In this document: one piece after another, positions 9,848-19,592 of the stretch
How positions within the stretch are numbered: the stretch's first letter is position 1
Layout of the letters: every line of letters begins with the position of its first letter
Source: Oleispira sp963933055
GTDB taxonomy: Bacteria > Pseudomonadota > Gammaproteobacteria > Pseudomonadales > Oceanobacteraceae
Assembly: GCA_963933055.1 (NCBI GenBank)
Contig: CAWVSY010000015.1
Location: forward strand, 3,260 to 67,259
Reading direction: 5' to 3'
Length of the DNA: 64,000 bases
Translations under genes and position numbers: made by a program
The notes under the pieces: model-generated
Seen by the model: only the letters and a program-made list of their open reading frames with translations
Told to the model about the DNA's origin: nothing
The model's database searches: none

Positions 9848-10016
9848 TATCTGAAAGATTTTTTAAGATTAGTTTACGAAACCAATGTTGTTCGGTTGTA
9901 AAGTGCTGGCGACATGCGTGTTAATGCAAGGTTAGGATGAAAGGTGAAATTTTTATCAGTAGCGCTTATGCTTATATGAACTGGACGGTACTGTATTTAA
10001 CTTGGAAGAATTTTTT

Positions 10017-10901
10017 ATGAATATCTGGCGTTTTGCCCAATGCGCGTTTTTTTTCATTTTCTCACATTGGACGCTTGCTGAGGCCCCTTCCGCTGAATCT
10101 GTACCATCCGTGCCACATAATTTGGTTATGGGTCTAAAGCATCAATCTTATGATTTTGCCTCGATAGAAAAAACAGATGCTGAATTAGCGATGGACTATA
10201 CCTTGGTGAAAGTACCTTTAGGCAAGTTAGAGTTTGGCAAGAGCTTCTTTATACCCACACTGTCATTAGAGAAAACAGCATTTCGTTTTGATCATACTGA
10301 TGTGGATAATCAAGAGGTTTATACGCTTAAAACACAGTTTATGGTCGTTACTCCACGTGATGATAAATGGACGCGTATTATTCAGGTTACTCCCAGTTTG
10401 CATACTGATTTAGACGCTGTTGATGAAGATGCTTTCTCTTTGATGGGGCTTGCAATATGGCGTTATCAATTAACAGATGCTAGTGCATTAACCATGGGGG
10501 TTGGCGTTAACCGTTTATTTGGTGACTATAAACCTATTCCATTAGTCTCGTATCAATATAATATCGCCAATAACATTCAGCTTGATCTAGGCTTTCCAAT
10601 AAGCAAGGCTGAATATCGATGGCAGAACAATTGGTCTGTATATGCATCGGCCGCTCCTGTAGGTGGTAACTGGCGATATGAGTCTGAACAAGAGGAAAAA
10701 TTAAATATTTCTTACTCTAGTTGGGTTGCTGCCACCGGTGTTCGCTATCAATTTAATCGTAAAATGTGGGCAACACTTGAAGTTGGCCAAAGCTTCGCTC
10801 GACAATTGAATTTAGACGCAGATAACAGAGCAGATGAGAATTTAGACGTTGCTAATACACCTGTTGTGATGCTTTCTATTGGGTTACGTCGAAAAAAATA
10901 A
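10017..10901 (+). CDS. Outer-membrane beta-barrel protein, DUF6268-like
   Basis: The 294-residue exported protein has a signal peptide (hydrophobic CAFFFIFSHWTLAEA, cleavage near residue 20). It continues as alternating amphipathic strands ending in a typical barrel C-terminus (VVMLSIGLRRKK). The pattern fits the DUF6268 family of outer-membrane barrels, whose function is not known. I choose the ATG at 10017, which has GGAAGA ahead of it, rather than the in-frame TTG at 10002. It follows the thrC terminator and a 170-base gap, so it has its own promoter. The ligase gene 94 bases downstream may be transcribed with it. An inverted repeat (CATAAAC, 3-base loop, GTTTATG, 10934-10950) lies in the gap between them. 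Confidence 0.75.
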   Translation: MNIWRFAQCAFFFIFSHWTLAEAPSAESVPSVPHNLVMGLKHQSYDFASIEKTDAELAMDYTLVKVPLGKLEFGKSFFIPTLSLEKTAFRFDHTDVDNQEVYTLKTQFMVVTPRDDKWTRIIQVTPSLHTDLDAVDEDAFSLMGLAIWRYQLTDASALTMGVGVNRLFGDYKPIPLVSYQYNIANNIQLDLGFPISKAEYRWQNNWSVYASAAPVGGNWRYESEQEEKLNISYSSWVAATGVRYQFNRKMWATLEVGQSFARQLNLDADNRADENLDVANTPVVMLSIGLRRKK

Positions 10902-10995
10902 CGGATTTTAAAGCATCAAAAAATAAATGTGAGCATAAACACAGTTTATGTTTAGATAAAGCAACTGAATCCGCACAACGGCAAGGATGCCTATA

Positions 10996-11859
10996 ATGAT
11001 TAAAAAAATGCTGAGGGCATGCTTGTGTATAAGTTATGTCCTCTTGACCTCTCATAGCTGGGCAGGCAATCAGCCTGAGTTAATGTTAGCCAGTGTTTTT
11101 AAGCCAAATTCAGGCATCGATCTCAGTCATTATTGGGTCAGTGAAAAATACGATGGTGTACGCGCTTTTTGGGATGGTAGCCGCTTAATTTCACGACAAG
11201 GTAATGAATACCATGCTCCGTCATGGTTTGTAAAAAACTTTCCCAAGATCGCTCTTGATGGCGAATTATGGCTCGAAAGAGGCCGATTTGATCAATTAAG
11301 TGGTATTGTTCGAAAACAGATTCCTCATGATAGTGAATGGCTTCAGGTACGTTACATGGTATTTGATATGCCAACCCATTCAGGCACTTTTGATCAACGC
11401 TTACACCAACTCGCTTTGCTTAAAGAGCTACCTTCTTGGCTTGAGATCGTTAAACAATGGCGCGTAGATAGCGAAGCTGTGTTATTACAGCAATTGGATT
11501 CTTTGGTAGAGCAGGGCGCTGAAGGATTGATGCTTCATGATGGTCGCTCTTTATATTCTGCCAAACGTAATGATGATTTAATTAAGTTGAAACCCAGTCT
11601 TGATAGCGAAGCCGTAGTGCTTTCTTATGTGGAAGGCAAAGGAAAGTATCAAGGTAAGATGGGAGCACTCTGGGTGGAAGCTGTGATTACAGACTCCAAC
11701 GGTATGAGCACAACAAAAAGATTTAAAATAGGTTCAGGTTTCAGTGATAAAGATCGAGAGCAGCCGCCAGCGATTGGTGCTGAAATCACCTTTAAATATT
11801 CGGGGTTAACGTCTCGAGGAATTCCAAGATTTGCACGCTATTGGCGTATTCGAAATTAA
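10996..11859 (+). CDS. Minimal ATP-dependent DNA ligase, probably periplasmic (LigE type)
   Basis: A short (287 residues) ATP-dependent DNA ligase with only the nucleotidyltransferase and OB domains. The adenylated lysine is in motif I, SEKYDGVRAFWDG. Motif III is IALDGELW, motif IV is GAEGLMLHDG and motif V is DLIKLKPSLDSEAVV. The C-terminal OB domain includes FKIGSGFSDKDRE. An N-terminal signal-like stretch (ACLCISYVLLTSHSWA, cut after AWA-like residues) suggests export, as in the LigE ligases of Neisseria, Vibrio and Haemophilus relatives. Their proposed role is joining incoming DNA or acting on extracellular DNA. I take the ATG at 10996, spaced correctly from AAGGA, over the ATG at 10987. 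It is not the essential NAD-dependent replicative ligase. Confidence 0.9.
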   Translation: MIKKMLRACLCISYVLLTSHSWAGNQPELMLASVFKPNSGIDLSHYWVSEKYDGVRAFWDGSRLISRQGNEYHAPSWFVKNFPKIALDGELWLERGRFDQLSGIVRKQIPHDSEWLQVRYMVFDMPTHSGTFDQRLHQLALLKELPSWLEIVKQWRVDSEAVLLQQLDSLVEQGAEGLMLHDGRSLYSAKRNDDLIKLKPSLDSEAVVLSYVEGKGKYQGKMGALWVEAVITDSNGMSTTKRFKIGSGFSDKDREQPPAIGAEITFKYSGLTSRGIPRFARYWRIRN

Positions 11860-11902
11860 AAAAAGCTAAGCAATTCATTATGTGAAATGAATTGCTTAGC
11901 TT
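11856..11902 (-). terminator. Rho-independent terminator of the second RND operon
   Basis: A perfect 17-bp stem (11863-11879 with 11886-11902) has a 6-base loop. Read on the minus strand it is followed by a run of seven T. It ends the minus-strand RND operon and sits at the convergent end of the ligase gene. On the plus strand there is no T-run after the stem, so it probably acts mainly on the minus strand. Confidence 0.9.
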
Positions 11903-11939
11903 AGCCTTGGGGGAAATGATTAACCGTTATAAGTAGTGA

Positions 11940-14900
11940 TTAAAAGGCAGGATCGGCTTTCGCTAATTCTTTTACTTTGCCTGAAATCAGTATGTAAAAT
12001 GCTGGTACGATAATAATGGTCAGTGCAGTACCTAATGTCATCCCTCCTACAATCGTCCAACCAATTTGTTCACGACTTTCAGCGCCAGCGCCGCTGGCAA
12101 GAGCTAATGGAATAGCCCCCAATACCATGGCCGCGGTCGTCATTAAAATAGGGCGTAAGCGCAGCTTAGCGGATTCAATAACGGCTTCCAGTTTCGATGA
12201 GCCTGACTCTTGCAGTTGGTTCGCAAATTCTACAATCAAGATGCCGTGCTTGGTAATCAAACCCACTAGAGTGATCAAACCAATTTGGCTGTATACGTTG
12301 ATTGATCCGCCAGTCACCCACAGTGCTAATAAGGCACCTAACATCGCTGTTGGTACTGAAAACATAATGACCAATGGGCTGCGGAAGCTTTCAAACTGAG
12401 CGGCTAATACTAAGTAGATAAAGATCAATGCCAAGCTAAAAGCGAAAGTTAAGCTGCTACCTGTTTTAATGAATTCACGCAGCTGGCCACCGTAGTCAAC
12501 TTGAATACCAATTTGCCCTTCACTTAATTCGGCAACTGTCATATCCAAAAATTCTCTTGCCTGTTTTTGGCTGAAACCTGGGTTTAATGCGGCTTGAATG
12601 GTCGCTGACTTTAATTTATTAAAGTGGTTCAGCTCTTTTGGCGCAATAGTTTCACTTACCTTAACAAGATTGGCGAGCTGAACCATGTCACTATTATTAG
12701 ATTTAACATAGACGTTGGTTAAATCTTTTGGGTTAGAGCGATCCACATCAGCTACTTGGACGATAACGTTATACTGTTCACCTTCACGTTTGAAGCGTGT
12801 AATTTCACGCCCTGCAATCATGGTCTCTAAGGTTCGTCCAATGGTTTCAACACCCACCCCCATAGAGGCTGCTTTTTCACGATCTACATCGATGGCTAAC
12901 TCAGGTTTATTAAGTTTTAAATCGATATCAGGTTGGGCAAACATCGGGTTTGACCATACCTTCATCATTACTTTAGCGGTTAACTCTTGTAATTCTTCAT
13001 AAGATCCTGTGGTTTGAATTACAAATTCAACAGGGCGCGAAACAATACTTTGACCTAACGATGGAGGGTTCATCGGGAAAGACATAACCCCTGTTACGCC
13101 ACCAAACATCGGTCCCATTAAACTGCCAGCAATTTCTTGTTGAGAGCGTTCACGCTCTTCCCAAGGCGCAAGCTGAATAAACTGCATGCTGTTTGTGCTT
13201 GTAGGAAAGCCGACAACCGAGAAGTAACTTTTTGATTCAGGAACTGTTTTAATAACTTCCTCGATCTTTTTTGTATACTTATCGACGAATTCTGTTGATG
13301 CGCCTTCGGGTGCTAACGCAAAGCCAATTACAAACCCTCTATCCTCAGAAGGAGATAGTTCTTGTGGTAATTGGGTATATACCAAAGCGCTCAATAAAAT
13401 TGTGACTAAGCCAAGACCCGCGACAATTAACGGGAAAGCTAATACTTTGCGCAAAAACTTTTCATAACCATTGGCCATTGAGTCGAGGACTTTCTCGCCC
13501 CAAAGATAAAATTTACCTGGGTTTTTATTATGTTTCAGCATGCGTGATGCCATCATTGGAGAAAGCGTTAATGCAACGAAACCAGAAACAATAACGGCAC
13601 CCGCTAAGGTGAGTGCGAATTCAGTAATTAGCTTGCCAGTACGACCCTCTGTGAAGGCAATGGGGGCAAATACGGCTGCTAACGTCAGAGTCATCGCTAT
13701 TACGGCAAAGCCGATTTCTTTCATGCCTTTAAAGGAGGCCTGGATCGGATCCATGCCATCTTCTATGTGGCGATAGATGTTTTCGAGTACCACAATCGCA
13801 TCATCTACCACTAAACCAATGGCTAATACCAACGCTAATAAGGTGAGTGTGTTAATACTAAAACCAAACAAGCTCATGATGGCAAAAGCACCAATCAAAG
13901 AGACAGGTATGGTCAACAGAGGAATTAATGTAGCTCGGGCATTACGCAAGAAAACGAAGATTACGAGAATAACTAACATCACAGCTTCAAAAATCGTTGT
14001 TTTTACTGACTGAATTGATTTATCAATGAAAACCGATGAGTCATAAGCGATATTGACTGCAACACCTTCTGGTAATTTCTTGCTAATGTCTGCAAGTAAC
14101 GATTGAATGCCGCTGGATACGTCGAGTGGGTTTGCCGTTGATTGCTTAACAACACCTAACGCCACAGCGCTGCGTCCGCTAAAGCGAGAGATAACACGTT
14201 CGGCTTCAGGACCTACTTCTACGTTAGCAACATCGGCTAAGCGAACGAGATAACCATTTTCATTACGCAGTATTATGTCTTCAAATTGTTTAGGTTCGTT
14301 TAAATCTGTTTGCGTTAATACCGTGAATTCGCGTTCTGTACTTTCAATTCGTCCTGCTGGCACCTCTAGATTCTGGCTGCGTAAGGCTGATTCAACATCT
14401 TGGCTGGTAATGCCATAGGCCGCCATACGAGAACGATCTAACCAAATGCGCATGGCATATCGGCGTTCGCCTACAATCGCAACACTCGCAACACCTGCAA
14501 CCGTTTGCAGTGGATCACGCACTTGGCGTTCGGCAATGTCGGTAACTTGTAAAGCACTGTGACGGTCACTGGAAAATGCGATCCAAATGATAGGCTGCGC
14601 GTCGGCTTCTACTTTCGCAACAATCGGTTCTTCGATATCTTCCGGCAATTGTCCACGTACACGACCTACACGGTCACGCACATCGCTAGCAGCAGAGTCA
14701 GGGTCACGATCAAGCTTGAAAGTCAGTGTTATTTGAGATTTTTCAGAGCGACTTTTTGACGACATAAAATCAATGCCTTCAATACCGGATAAAGAATCCT
14801 CTAAAATTTGTGTAACCTGACTTTCCATAATTTTTGCGTTGGCACCAGGGTACGCAGTTTCAACCGTTACTACGGGAACATCAATGTTAGGGTATTCACG

Positions 14901-15002
14901 TACTGGTAAGCTTTGATAGGCAATGATGCCGATTAAAACAACCAAGATGTTCATCACAGTTGCTAATACTGGCCGAGAGATGCTTAATTCAGAAATTTTC
15001 AT
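11940..15002 (-). CDS. RND multidrug efflux pump, inner-membrane permease
   Basis: The 1020-residue RND permease belongs to the hydrophobe/amphiphile efflux group. The N-terminus ISELSISRPVLATVMNILV is the classic first-helix lead of this family. TM4 has the proton-relay acidic pair (GLVVDDAIVVLENI). The duplicated second half carries GLITKHGILIVEFANQLQ, a signature shared with MexK/OqxB-like pumps. The adaptor gene ends only 6 bases upstream, so the two are translationally close. There is no outer-membrane channel gene beside them. The drug range cannot be predicted. A strong terminator lies just downstream. Confidence 0.95.
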   Translation of the reverse strand: MKISELSISRPVLATVMNILVVLIGIIAYQSLPVREYPNIDVPVVTVETAYPGANAKIMESQVTQILEDSLSGIEGIDFMSSKSRSEKSQITLTFKLDRDPDSAASDVRDRVGRVRGQLPEDIEEPIVAKVEADAQPIIWIAFSSDRHSALQVTDIAERQVRDPLQTVAGVASVAIVGERRYAMRIWLDRSRMAAYGITSQDVESALRSQNLEVPAGRIESTEREFTVLTQTDLNEPKQFEDIILRNENGYLVRLADVANVEVGPEAERVISRFSGRSAVALGVVKQSTANPLDVSSGIQSLLADISKKLPEGVAVNIAYDSSVFIDKSIQSVKTTIFEAVMLVILVIFVFLRNARATLIPLLTIPVSLIGAFAIMSLFGFSINTLTLLALVLAIGLVVDDAIVVLENIYRHIEDGMDPIQASFKGMKEIGFAVIAMTLTLAAVFAPIAFTEGRTGKLITEFALTLAGAVIVSGFVALTLSPMMASRMLKHNKNPGKFYLWGEKVLDSMANGYEKFLRKVLAFPLIVAGLGLVTILLSALVYTQLPQELSPSEDRGFVIGFALAPEGASTEFVDKYTKKIEEVIKTVPESKSYFSVVGFPTSTNSMQFIQLAPWEERERSQQEIAGSLMGPMFGGVTGVMSFPMNPPSLGQSIVSRPVEFVIQTTGSYEELQELTAKVMMKVWSNPMFAQPDIDLKLNKPELAIDVDREKAASMGVGVETIGRTLETMIAGREITRFKREGEQYNVIVQVADVDRSNPKDLTNVYVKSNNSDMVQLANLVKVSETIAPKELNHFNKLKSATIQAALNPGFSQKQAREFLDMTVAELSEGQIGIQVDYGGQLREFIKTGSSLTFAFSLALIFIYLVLAAQFESFRSPLVIMFSVPTAMLGALLALWVTGGSINVYSQIGLITLVGLITKHGILIVEFANQLQESGSSKLEAVIESAKLRLRPILMTTAAMVLGAIPLALASGAGAESREQIGWTIVGGMTLGTALTIIIVPAFYILISGKVKELAKADPAF

Positions 15003-15008
15003 TAATGA

Positions 15009-16088
15009 TTACTCCTGAGTCTCTAACGGCTTTTCGTTGGCTTTAGGGCCGCTGCCATCAACGAAAATAGGCGTGATTGGTGCGCCTGGTTGAAGCTTAA
15101 GCTGGCCTGCTGTGATGACAACATCTCCTACGTTGATGCCCGTCACTGCGATTGTTCCTTTTTGACGTTGTCCTAGTTGAACAGGAACAGGCGTTACTTT
15201 TTCATCTTTGTACAAGTACACCAAAAACCCTTTGCCTTGAGGTATCAGTGCTTCTTCAGGAATAACGATCAAGTCTTCCTGTTTAATCAGTAGTTGTACT
15301 TTTGCGAATAGACCAGGGCGCAATTTTTTATCGTTATTGGGCAATGTTGCTCGAATTAAAATATTGCGACCTTGTTCACTAATTTGTGGGCTAATAGCCG
15401 TGACCTTTCCTTCAAATTTTTCGCCAGGGAAAGCGGTTAAATTGATTGACAGTGTCTGCCCTTGAGCAATTTTTGGTAGATAAACTTCGGGTACTCTAAA
15501 ATCTAATTTCATACTATCAATATCGACAACTTCTAGCATGTCTGCACCCGCGGTAACGTAATCACCTGGGCTGAATTGGCGTAAGCCAACGATGCCAGTG
15601 AACGGTGCGCGTAACGTCATTTTCTGCAATGAAACACGTGCTTGTTCTAATTGTGCTTCGTTAATTTGCATTTGTGCTAAAGCAGAATCGCGTGCAGTTT
15701 CAGAAATGGCTGCACTCTTGAACAGTTTGTTAACGCGCTGATATTCTGATTTGCTCAAGGCTACTCGCGCTTTCGCTTCATTAACTTGCGCGGTATACAT
15801 AGCGGCATCAAACTCGACTAAGGTTGTTCCTTTCTGAACTAAGTTACCTTCGGTGAATGCTATTTTTTCAATTCTGCCAGTAATTTCAGGGCGTAAAATA
15901 AGTGATTCATTAGCCTTTAATGTGCCTACAGCCTCAATATACGTTGGGACATTTTGCTTACTTGCGGTGATAACCTCAGCAGGAAGCCCTTGAGCTTGTG
16001 CAACAAGAGGTATACTGCTGGTGATCAGCAATGCCGTTAGAGCGACTTTTGATAATGTTCGTTTGGGGTTTAACAATCGTAAGTTCAT
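15009..16088 (-). CDS. RND efflux periplasmic adaptor (membrane fusion protein)
   Basis: The 359-residue adaptor has an N-terminal signal segment (KVALTALLITSSIPLVAQAQG). It shows the first lipoyl half (LKANESLILRPEITGRIEKI), an alpha-hairpin (about residues 95-145, rich in A, K and E), the second lipoyl half (LRAPFTGIVGLRQFSPGDYV) and a beta-barrel plus membrane-proximal C-terminus. I place the start at the ATG at 16086-16088. The in-frame TTG 30 bases further upstream lacks a ribosome site. It is the first gene of the operon with the permease and is divergent from the EamA permease across about 240 bases. No regulator gene of the TetR or MarR type is adjacent. Confidence 0.94.
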   Translation of the reverse strand: MNLRLLNPKRTLSKVALTALLITSSIPLVAQAQGLPAEVITASKQNVPTYIEAVGTLKANESLILRPEITGRIEKIAFTEGNLVQKGTTLVEFDAAMYTAQVNEAKARVALSKSEYQRVNKLFKSAAISETARDSALAQMQINEAQLEQARVSLQKMTLRAPFTGIVGLRQFSPGDYVTAGADMLEVVDIDSMKLDFRVPEVYLPKIAQGQTLSINLTAFPGEKFEGKVTAISPQISEQGRNILIRATLPNNDKKLRPGLFAKVQLLIKQEDLIVIPEEALIPQGKGFLVYLYKDEKVTPVPVQLGQRQKGTIAVTGINVGDVVITAGQLKLQPGAPITPIFVDGSGPKANEKPLETQE

Positions 16089-16326
16089 AGTAGGCCTAAA
16101 GTAAGTATAAGAATGCAAATCTAGAATTATGTGCCATTAAAGCGACTTTTATGCCGCAGCACTAGCCCCATTTTCGGGAAGGGTTGTTGATTAATTTGGA
16201 ACAATGATAGCAAAATCGAATAGCTTATTTCACTTTTATGAATATAAGTTTGTTTTACAGGCACTTTATGGACTATTAATGGTCCATATGTGCCAATTTT
16301 TCTGCAATTTTAACAAAAGGCCGGTT

Positions 16327-17175
16327 ATGGTTTTATTTATGTACAGCGCTATTGCGCTTCTGGCCTTCGCTGCAAATTCATTATTGTGTCGAATGGCACT
16401 GGTTGATGGGGCTATTGAGCCGCTTCCTTTTACCTTGCTGCGGATTATTTCTGGGGCTTTATTGCTGAGTTTGTTAGTACGCCCTAATCGTGCAGAGTTG
16501 CAGCAGATGGTGAGTATTAAGCAAAGTAAGGTCGCGTGGTTTTCAGCGCTGAGTCTATCGCTTTATGCATTTGCATTTTCTTGGGCCTATCTCGAAATGG
16601 ATACTGGTATGGGTGCTTTGGTATTATTTGCCACCATTCAATTGGTATTAAATGCAGTGGCTTTGTTATTAGGCCAAAAAATTAATCGATTTATGTTGGC
16701 GGGTATTGCGCTGGCCTTTATCGGGTTGGTTATTCTATTATTGCCTGGACAATCTACCCCAGACTTCAGTGCGGCAGCGATTATGATGTTATCTGGATTA
16801 GGCTGGGCAGGATTTGTCTATACGGGTCGTAATAGCCAGCAGCCGTTAAAAGAGGTGGCGATCGCGTTTCGCTGGTCTTTAGTTTGGTGTTTGCCATTGG
16901 TCGCATTTATTAACTGGCAAGGGAGTACCTTTAAAGGAGTCTTGTTAGCTTGTTTGTCAGGAACGTTGGCGTCTGCTTTAGGCTACGCCCTTTGGTATAA
17001 AGTATTGCCTAAGTTGGGTTTGCAAAATGCAGCACAAGCGCAGTTAGTGGTGCCAGTATTTGCTATGCTAATGGGGGTTGTGTTTTTATCAGAGCAGTTA
17101 TCAATTATTCTTTTGTCAGCAAGTGCTTTGATTTTATTGGGAATTACACTCGCGATTCGCAGTAAAAATATGTAA
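16327..17175 (+). CDS. EamA/DMT-family permease
   Basis: The 282-residue protein has about ten hydrophobic segments arranged as two EamA repeats of five (about residues 1-135 and 145-280), the layout of drug/metabolite transporters. The first repeat begins FMYSAIALLAFAANSLLCRMA. The second contains GLGWAGFVYTGRN and LASALGYALWYKVLPKLGLQ. I take the ATG at 16327, six bases after an AAAAGG site. An in-frame extension from 16204 has no family similarity. Substrates of the family range from amino acids and sugars to drugs, so none is assigned. It stands alone, divergent from the RND adaptor. Confidence 0.88.
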   Translation: MVLFMYSAIALLAFAANSLLCRMALVDGAIEPLPFTLLRIISGALLLSLLVRPNRAELQQMVSIKQSKVAWFSALSLSLYAFAFSWAYLEMDTGMGALVLFATIQLVLNAVALLLGQKINRFMLAGIALAFIGLVILLLPGQSTPDFSAAAIMMLSGLGWAGFVYTGRNSQQPLKEVAIAFRWSLVWCLPLVAFINWQGSTFKGVLLACLSGTLASALGYALWYKVLPKLGLQNAAQAQLVVPVFAMLMGVVFLSEQLSIILLSASALILLGITLAIRSKNM

Positions 17176-17266
17176 TAACCGTGTTTGAAAGGTTGTATTT
17201 GTTAGTGCTCTATTATTACTATGTGGTTAATTCCCCCTTTGCTCCTCTATTTAATAAGGAACGTTT

Positions 17267-17773
17267 ATGATTGCTATGTTAGCCAAGCTGCTAAAGGCAT
17301 TAAATTCAGACTCAGCACCCGGACAAATTGCGTTAGCATTTTCGTTAGGCCTTATCACAGGATTAACGCCATTATTTAGCCTTCATAATGTCTTTGTGAT
17401 TTTTATTGCTTGTATCGTTCGAGTTAATTTCAGCGCGTTTTTATTAGCAACGGCGTTTTTTAGTGGTATCGCTTATTTGCTCGACCCAGCTGCGATTGCA
17501 TTAGGGGAATTTTTATTAACACATGAACATTATCAAGCGTTTTGGACAGATTTATATCAATCAGAATTATTCAGATTATTAGCGTTTAATAATACGTTAA
17601 TTCTAGGCAGTCTGGTGATTACAATGATTGCATTTGTGCCAGTATTGTTGATGAGTCGCTGGCTTATTTCTACTTACCGAGTGAAGTTTATGGTATGGGT
17701 AGAAAAATTGAAAATCACCAAAATATTAAAAGCCAGTAAGTTTTATAAAGTTTATCAGGCACTTGCGGAATAA
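17267..17773 (+). CDS. TIGR03546-family membrane protein (DUF2062-like)
   Basis: The 168-residue protein has about four membrane segments and the recognisable early stretch QIALAFSLGLITGLTPLFSLHN. This places it in the TIGR03546 family, distantly similar to DUF2062 proteins. Its function is unknown. An AAGGAA site lies upstream of the ATG at 17267. The next gene starts 10 bases after its stop and belongs to TIGR03545. These two families are known as a paired module in gammaproteobacteria, so the neighbours support the assignment and suggest a shared envelope role. Confidence 0.8.
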   Translation: MIAMLAKLLKALNSDSAPGQIALAFSLGLITGLTPLFSLHNVFVIFIACIVRVNFSAFLLATAFFSGIAYLLDPAAIALGEFLLTHEHYQAFWTDLYQSELFRLLAFNNTLILGSLVITMIAFVPVLLMSRWLISTYRVKFMVWVEKLKITKILKASKFYKVYQALAE

Positions 17774-17783
17774 GGATAAGAAG

Positions 17784-19592
17784 ATGAAACAATGGATTCG
17801 CTGGTCAGGTTTATTAGGCTTTATCGCTATCATCGCATTACTGGTTGTCGGTTGGATGTTTGTCGCTGGGCCGTTAATTAAATACAGCATTGAAACGTTT
17901 GGAAGTAAGGCGGCTAATGCAAAAGTAGAGGTCGAAGATGTATCACTCAGCTTTGCTCCTATGGGAATTGAGATTACGGGTTTACAGGTCGCAAACGCAG
18001 ACAAACCGATGGAAAATATTTTTCAGTTTGATCGCGCGGTCGCTGATCTAGAGTTTTTACCTTTATTATTGGGCAAAGGTATTGTTAATGAGGTGGTCTT
18101 AAGTGGTGTTGCATTTTCGACGCCTAGGCAATCTTCAGGAGCTTTACTAGATGATCGTGACGATGATGCTGAGAAAACATCATCCGCTAAAAATGAGTCA
18201 TTTATCAATCCTGACAGCATTAACCAGGCGCTGCCGAGTGCTGATGAGTTACTTGCGCGTGAGCCCTTATTAACCGAGCAGCGTGGACGCGCATTCCAGC
18301 AAAGTTTTAAAACGATTAAAACCGATTCAGATAACGCGATTGCTGCGTTGCCTGGCAATGAAGATTTTGCGGCTTATGAGGATGAGTTTAATCGTCTTAC
18401 TTCTGGAAAATTTGATTCTGTTGAAGACTTTCAACAGCGTAAGAAAGAATTTGATGCGCTTAAAAAACGTATCAAACAAGATCAGAAAGCCATTAGCAAA
18501 GCAAAAGAAGTTTTGACGGCCGGTAAAGAGTCATTAACGCAGCAATGGGCAGATTTAAAAGTTGCTCCTACAGAAGATTTTAAAAATTTAAAACGTAAAT
18601 ATAAGCTAGATGGTGCTGGTGTTACTAACTTAAGCCGTTTAATGTTTGGTGATGCGGCAGGTGAATGGTCTGAAAAAGGTGTGTATTGGTATGAAAAAAT
18701 ACGTCCATTTTTAATCTCTGAAGAATCAGATGTTCGCAGCGAGAAGGCAGACGTTGAGCATATTCGCCAAGAAGGCCGATTTGTTCATTTTGAAAGCGAT
18801 CGTCCATTGCCAGATTTATTGATTAGACAAATGTATTTAAGGGTGAAACTTCCTGAGACAAATGCTCAGTCTATGGGGGATGTTGCGGTCACTGTTTATG
18901 ATATTACGCATCAGCAAGCGGTTATTAATAGACCCACTCGTATAGTCGCCACTGGAAAAAACTTAAATAATATACAATCGCTGGATATTAATGGAACCTT
19001 GGATCACCGCTCTTCTCCAGGTAAAGATAGCTTGCAGATGAAGATTAAAGGCGTGAATTTAACAGATTATAACGTCGGTGCTATGGGCTTAAAACTGAAC
19101 AGCAGTTTGGTGGATATAACCGGTGAAGCAGATATTGTTGCCGGTGATGTTGATGCTACCAGTAAAGCACAGTTTTCTAAGGCTGTTTTTAGTAGCAAGG
19201 ATAAAACCTTGGTAGCAAAAGAGTTGGTGCGAGCCTTACAAAAAATTGATCGTTTTGATATTGATGCAAGTGCGGAAGGTTCTTTAATCGCTCCTAAGGT
19301 AGGAATCAGTTCAGACTTAGATCGCAAGCTCAATAATGCGTTTAGTCAGCGAATAGATGAAAAACAGCAAGAGCTGGAGCAGCAGCTTAAAGGTAAGTTG
19401 AATGATAAATTATTAGCTTATGGTGGAGATTATCAACAGCAATTGAAAGCGCTTGATATTCAAAATGGTTCTTTAACGGATAAACAAAATACGCTAAAAG
19501 AACTAGCGAAATCTGAATTGTCTTCCTTTGAAGATCAGAAGAAAAAAGAATTAGAGAAAAAAGCGAAGGATAAATTTAAGAATTTATTTTAG
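17784..19592 (+). CDS. TIGR03545-family protein, single membrane anchor with AsmA-like periplasmic region
   Basis: The 602-residue protein has one N-terminal membrane segment (WSGLLGFIAIIALLVVGWMF). Next comes an AsmA-like opening (VEVEDVSLSFAPMGIEITGL), a central charged helical stretch (residues about 180-270) and a C-terminal region that again looks beta-rich before a lysine/glutamate-rich coiled coil at the end (ELEKKAKDKFKNLF). AsmA-like proteins span the periplasm and are associated with lipid transport, but that role is an inference here. The ATG at 17784 follows AAGGATAAGAAG. It is co-transcribed with the TIGR03546 gene. The long region of shadow frames inside it is not coding. Confidence 0.82.
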   Translation: MKQWIRWSGLLGFIAIIALLVVGWMFVAGPLIKYSIETFGSKAANAKVEVEDVSLSFAPMGIEITGLQVANADKPMENIFQFDRAVADLEFLPLLLGKGIVNEVVLSGVAFSTPRQSSGALLDDRDDDAEKTSSAKNESFINPDSINQALPSADELLAREPLLTEQRGRAFQQSFKTIKTDSDNAIAALPGNEDFAAYEDEFNRLTSGKFDSVEDFQQRKKEFDALKKRIKQDQKAISKAKEVLTAGKESLTQQWADLKVAPTEDFKNLKRKYKLDGAGVTNLSRLMFGDAAGEWSEKGVYWYEKIRPFLISEESDVRSEKADVEHIRQEGRFVHFESDRPLPDLLIRQMYLRVKLPETNAQSMGDVAVTVYDITHQQAVINRPTRIVATGKNLNNIQSLDINGTLDHRSSPGKDSLQMKIKGVNLTDYNVGAMGLKLNSSLVDITGEADIVAGDVDATSKAQFSKAVFSSKDKTLVAKELVRALQKIDRFDIDASAEGSLIAPKVGISSDLDRKLNNAFSQRIDEKQQELEQQLKGKLNDKLLAYGGDYQQQLKALDIQNGSLTDKQNTLKELAKSELSSFEDQKKKELEKKAKDKFKNLF

